Position numbers and translations under genes: made by a program. A DNA stretch of 7,167 nt from Methanothrix sp. (GTDB lineage Archaea > Halobacteriota > Methanosarcinia > Methanotrichales > Methanotrichaceae), in the NCBI GenBank assembly GCA_028682845.1, contig JAJRAT010000213.1, forward strand, positions 1-7,167. Direction: 5' to 3'. The notes below the pieces were generated by a model. That model searched no databases. It saw only the letters and a list, made by a program, of their open reading frames with translations, and was not told the origin of the DNA. Each line of letters begins with the position of its first letter. Position 1 is the stretch's first letter. Positions 5,894-7,167 of this stretch are shown in pieces.

Positions 5894-6214
5894 CTATTCG
5901 TATCTTCTCCACCTGAATCTGCACTTTGTGCAGGTGAGAAAGCGCGTCGGGCTCTCATCAGCGGCTCTGGTCTGTTTCATTTCCCAGTAGGCAAGGTTGT
6001 TGCCGCATTCCGGACACTTGGCGTTGGTAGTGGGGAGAAGCTGGATATTTCCTTCCAAAATCGGCATCTCTCTCTTTTTCAATTCAGTCTTGCTGATAAA
6101 AGAGCTGGTTGCGGTCCTCGGCTTTTCAAATTTGCATTTTTTGCAGATCAACATGCCTCCTTTGGGCACCAGGACTTTGCCGCAATTGGGGCAGTATTCG
6201 GGATTGAACGCCAT
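5894..6214 (-). CDS. tfs: Transcription factor S (TFIIS/RPB9-like RNA polymerase cleavage factor)
   Basis: TFS rescues backtracked archaeal RNA polymerase by stimulating transcript cleavage in the active site. From the ATG at 6214 the protein has 106 residues, the normal size, with two zinc ribbons. The N-terminal one uses C8, C11, C24 and C27; the C-terminal one uses C67, C70, C95 and C98. The C-terminal ribbon has QTRAADESPTRF, whose acidic pair D86-E87 is the catalytic tip that enters the polymerase, and ends with CTKCRFRWRRYE. A GTG at 6232 would add six residues (MSTWKV). I prefer 6214 because the TATA-like box at 6238-6246 would start transcription at about 6216, after that GTG and next to the ATG, giving a leaderless message. 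pcn and priL follow in the same direction after a long gap. Confidence 0.94.
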   Translation of the reverse strand: MAFNPEYCPNCGKVLVPKGGMLICKKCKFEKPRTATSSFISKTELKKREMPILEGNIQLLPTTNAKCPECGNNLAYWEMKQTRAADESPTRFLTCTKCRFRWRRYE

Positions 6215-6237
6215 TACTTTCCAAGTGCTCACTCGCC

Positions 6238-6246
6238 ATATTAAAG
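6238..6246. promoter_or_regulatory. Single TATA-like element between divergent tfs and ACT-DUF5612 genes
   Basis: The sequence ATATTAAAG (plus strand), or CTTTAATAT (minus strand), is the only TATA-like stretch in the 59-base gap. Read on the minus strand it predicts a start near 6216, next to the tfs ATG at 6214, and has an A-rich BRE-like GTAAA ahead of it. Read on the plus strand it predicts a start near 6268, six bases before the ATG at 6274, with a poor BRE. It may serve both genes, more strongly tfs. Confidence 0.45.
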
Positions 6247-6273
6247 TTTACTAATGCCATAACGTTTGAGCGT

Positions 6274-6939
6274 ATGAGCACGGCCATAAATGTCATCTGC
6301 CTGGATCGTCCCGGGATGCTGCGCGATATCGCAGCCGTGGTGGCGAAGCGGGGCGGGAACATCGTCTACACCCAGCTTTTTGTGGTAGAGCGGGGCGTGA
6401 ACCAGGGCAAGGCATCGGTTTACATGGAGATCGACGGGCCTGCCGAAGAGGCGACGGGGATGGTAGAGGACCTCAAAGCCATGAATACCATCGTCGAGGT
6501 CTCCATTCACAAATCCTTCGAGAAGATTTACGGCTCCAGAGTGATCATCATCGGCGGCGGGGCCCAGGTGGCCCAGGTGGCGGCGGGAGCCGTCAGCGAG
6601 GCCGACCGGCATAACCTGCGCGGCGAGCGCATCAGCGTGGACACCATCCCGCTCGTCGGCGAGGATGCCATCGCCGATGCCGTCAGTGCGGTAAGCCGCC
6701 TGCCGCGTGCCTCCATTCTGGTGCTGGCCGGGGCGCTCATGGGCGGGCGCATCACGGAAGCCGTGAAGAAGCTCCAGTCGGAGGGAATTCCCGTCATCGC
6801 CCTGAAGATGGCAGGATCGGTCCCGGATCAGGCCGACCTGGTGGTGACGGACCCCATCCAGGCGGGCACCTTCGCCGTGATGCACATTGCCAGCACCGCC
6901 GTCTTCGACATCATCCGCGTGCGGGGCCGGGAGTTCTAG
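6274..6939 (+). CDS. ACT domain protein with C-terminal DUF5612 domain, function unknown
   Basis: The 221-residue protein begins with an ACT domain (about residues 3-80). The ligand-loop pattern CLDRPGMLRDIAAVVAKRGG (9-28) is typical of domains that bind amino acids or similar small ligands. A second domain (about 88-221) starts with IIIGGGAQVAQVAAGAVSEA (91-110), a glycine-rich turn after a hydrophobic strand that looks Rossmann-like. It continues with DRHNLRGERISVDTIPLVGE (111-130), LVLAGALMGGRITEA and IPVIALKMAGSVPDQADLVV. I recall this region as DUF5612, mainly in methanogens. No membrane segment or signal peptide is seen, so it is probably cytosolic. A ligand-sensing regulator or an enzyme acting on a small metabolite would fit; neither can be chosen from sequence. 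The ATG at 6274 has only a weak GAG ahead of it, and the message may be nearly leaderless. It diverges from tfs. Confidence 0.82.
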   Translation: MSTAINVICLDRPGMLRDIAAVVAKRGGNIVYTQLFVVERGVNQGKASVYMEIDGPAEEATGMVEDLKAMNTIVEVSIHKSFEKIYGSRVIIIGGGAQVAQVAAGAVSEADRHNLRGERISVDTIPLVGEDAIADAVSAVSRLPRASILVLAGALMGGRITEAVKKLQSEGIPVIALKMAGSVPDQADLVVTDPIQAGTFAVMHIASTAVFDIIRVRGREF

Positions 6940-6971
6940 GGCAAATGCTCTCCGGGAAAAGGGGCGTTCTT

Positions 6972-7040
6972 GGAAAATGATCATGCCGCAAGAATGATCG
7001 TGATCATGTCGAAAGAAAGATTGTGATCTTGCCGCAAGAA
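6972..7040. repeat. 23-bp tandem repeat, about three units
   Basis: Units lie at 6972-6994, 6995-7017 and 7018-7040. The last 17 bases are best conserved: TGATCATGCCGCAAGAA in unit 1, with two changes in unit 2 and one in unit 3, by eye. Units 2 and 3 agree at 18 of 23 positions. No spacers separate the units, so this is not CRISPR. It starts 33 bases after the ACT-DUF5612 stop. Confidence 0.6.
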
Positions 7041-7069
7041 AGATAGGGCTCTTCGCTATTTCAGGTGGC

Positions 7070-7082
7070 TAACTTGAAGTTA
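7070..7082. repeat. 6-1-6 inverted repeat
   Basis: TAACTT and AAGTTA flank a single G. The centre is too tight for an RNA hairpin, so a protein site is the likelier use, if any. No gene start is visible nearby in the window. The sequence between this and the neighbouring repeats shows nothing else I can support. Confidence 0.25.
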
Positions 7083-7116
7083 TCTCGAAACGGGATCGGA
7101 TGAGTGAATCAAGAAA

Positions 7117-7150
7117 TCTGCAAGCGGGACCGCTATTCGGTTCGGTCCGG
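7117..7150 (+). repeat. Hairpin repeat, copy 2
   Basis: GGACCG (7127-7132) and CGGTCC (7143-7148) form a perfect 6-bp stem around the loop CTATTCGGTT. The 34 bases align with 1043-1073 after aroC, including the flank on the left of the stem. No T run follows, so it is not an obvious terminator. It lies in sequence downstream of the ACT-DUF5612 gene. Confidence 0.5.
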
Positions 7151-7167
7151 ACGACTTGATCGCCTCA

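Noticed and set aside
5910..5936. Hairpin near the 3' end of tfs (CACCTG with CAGGTG, inner GCAC with GTGC)
   Set aside because: It arises from the codons of the conserved Cys-x-x-Cys zinc ribbon and is not followed by a T run on the minus strand, so I do not call it a terminator.
6241..6984. Open frame of 247 codons antisense to the ACT-DUF5612 gene
   Set aside because: The plus strand encodes a clear ACT domain and conserved second domain; the antisense product is His/Asp/Gly-rich with no family resemblance.
6972..7040. CRISPR array
   Set aside because: The units are directly adjacent with no spacers of unique sequence, and no cas genes are present.

Overview
The window reads as chromosome of a GC-rich methanogenic euryarchaeon. 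The markers are archaeal: a PCNA sliding clamp, the Fe-S large subunit of DNA primase (PriL), the RNA polymerase cleavage factor TFS, an ACT-DUF5612 protein of a kind I associate with methanogens, and a MoeA fused to a C-terminal substrate-binding-like domain. TATA boxes precede several genes. A Methanothrix (Methanosaeta)-like genome would fit, but the genus is an inference from memory of gene families and base composition.

Left part (1-1932): the 3' nine tenths of chorismate synthase (aroC, plus strand, its N-terminus lies outside the window) converges on a two-gene minus-strand unit. That unit encodes a small four-helix membrane protein (DUF2178-like) and a 70-residue Cro/CI-type repressor, joined by an ATGA overlap. 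A hairpin lies between the converging ends. The AT-rich gap 1666-1932 carries a promoter for each direction, and the minus-strand TATA box sits inside an inverted repeat.

Centre (1933-5893): moeA-PBP on the plus strand, probably on a leaderless mRNA, runs tail-to-tail into priL, and the two coding ends overlap by 35 bp. priL follows pcn on the minus strand with another ATGA overlap, so clamp and primase subunit are made from one transcript. pcn has its own clear BRE/TATA promoter, with a perfect 12-bp palindrome just past the expected transcription start. Upstream is a 451-base AT-rich stretch without a credible gene. It holds ATGCAT-centred palindromes, an array of TGCAT motifs in an 11-bp register and a GC-rich element with two alternative folds.

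Right part (5894-7167): tfs (minus) and the ACT-DUF5612 gene (plus) diverge from a 59-base gap that appears to contain one TATA-like element usable in both directions. The order tfs - pcn - priL resembles a transcription/replication cluster known from other euryarchaea, here split by the repeat-rich spacer. The last 228 bases have no gene that I can support. They hold a 23-bp tandem repeat, a short inverted repeat, and a hairpin clearly related to the one after aroC.

The genes are ordinary housekeeping and regulatory genes. I see no defence system, CRISPR array, transposon or RNA gene. The least explained content is in the non-coding parts: the pcn upstream region and the pair of related hairpins.
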